Below are positions 5,270 through 5,522 of a stretch of DNA of 5,522 bases, one piece after another. The notes below the pieces were generated by a model. The model ran no database searches, was not told the DNA's origin, and saw only the letters and a program-made list of their open reading frames with translations. The position numbers were made by a program, and so were the translations under genes. Numbering within the stretch: the first letter of the stretch is position 1; each line of letters opens with the position of its first letter. The stretch comes from Lachnospiraceae bacterium UBA1718 (GTDB lineage: Bacteria > Bacillota > Clostridia > Lachnospirales > Lachnospiraceae), in contig DCIU01000108.1 in assembly GCA_002317245.1 (NCBI GenBank), forward strand, positions 1,115-6,636, in the 5' to 3' direction.

Positions 5270-5522
5270 ATGGATCAGATTCGTACATTTGCAGACAAAT
5301 ATTTAGTTAATCTGCATATTCCTTCAATTCAAATATCTGACATTATAGAGATTCTTATTATCTCATTCCTGGTATACCACATTATGGTGTGGATTAAGAA
5401 TACCAGAGCATGGTCGTTACTTAGAGGTGTCATAATTATTATGGCATTTATATTAGTTGCGGCCGTTTTTGAGATGAATACAATTATCTGGATTGTTAAA
5501 AATGTATTCTCCATTGCTATTA
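5270..5522 (+). CDS. cdaA: Diadenylate cyclase CdaA, N-terminal membrane part (cut by right edge)
   Basis: An ATG at 5270 opens a frame that stays open for 84 codons to the window end. In-frame TAA (5252) and TAG (5258) just upstream make it the first possible ATG. The translation begins MDQIRTFADKY and continues with DIIEILIISFLVYHIMVWIK (24-43), NTRAWSLLRGV (44-54), a second hydrophobic helix (54-67) and NTIIWIVKNVF (70-80), the start of the third. This is the characteristic three-helix N-terminus of CdaA (DacA), which anchors a DAC domain that makes c-di-AMP from two ATP. The DAC domain (DGA and RHR motifs) lies beyond the edge and is not seen. Family knowledge: c-di-AMP controls potassium and osmolyte balance and wall integrity, and cdaA is often followed by cdaR (YbbR) and glmM, which I would expect next. 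The ribosome site is weak, so translation may depend on coupling to the preceding gene 15 nt away. Confidence 0.88.
   Translation, partial: MDQIRTFADKYLVNLHIPSIQISDIIEILIISFLVYHIMVWIKNTRAWSLLRGVIIIMAFILVAAVFEMNTIIWIVKNVFSIAI

Overview
The window looks like a chromosomal segment from a flagellated, low-to-mid GC Firmicute, most likely a Clostridia member of the Lachnospiraceae type. This rests on the gene content and on protein-level resemblance recalled from memory, not on a search. All six genes lie on the + strand and are tightly packed. I see no mobile element, tRNA, rRNA, CRISPR array or long repeat.

Region 1 (1-390) is the end of a flagellar rod/hook operon. It holds a single-domain FlgJ-type rod-binding protein whose start codon almost certainly begins one base before the window, followed by a perfect 9-bp terminator hairpin with a U-tract. 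Region 2 (387-427) is a compact promoter: a perfect extended -10 (TGTTATAAT) sits directly against the terminator tail and leads, through a very short 5' UTR, to a GTG-initiated recD2.

Region 3 (428-5522) reads as one operon: recD2 (5'-3' SF1B DNA helicase), comF (zinc-finger phosphoribosyltransferase-like competence protein), a YvyF/TIGR03826-type zinc-ribbon and helix-turn-helix flagellar-region protein, a small two-helix membrane protein, a larger polytopic membrane protein with an acidic/tyrosine motif and a basic Pro/Gln-rich tail, and the first 84 codons of the diadenylate cyclase cdaA, which runs off the right edge. Junctions are 1-bp and 4-bp overlaps or gaps of 11 to 15 nt, so co-transcription is likely.

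The order helicase-comF-yvyF recalls the Bacillus subtilis comFA-comFB-comFC-yvyF-flgM cluster, with RecD2 in the helicase position. What follows differs from Bacillus: two membrane proteins of unknown function and then the c-di-AMP synthase, instead of flgM. The region therefore links DNA processing, flagellar-associated and c-di-AMP genes in one probable transcript. Most of it is ordinary conserved chromosome. The least understood part is the pair of membrane proteins immediately upstream of cdaA.
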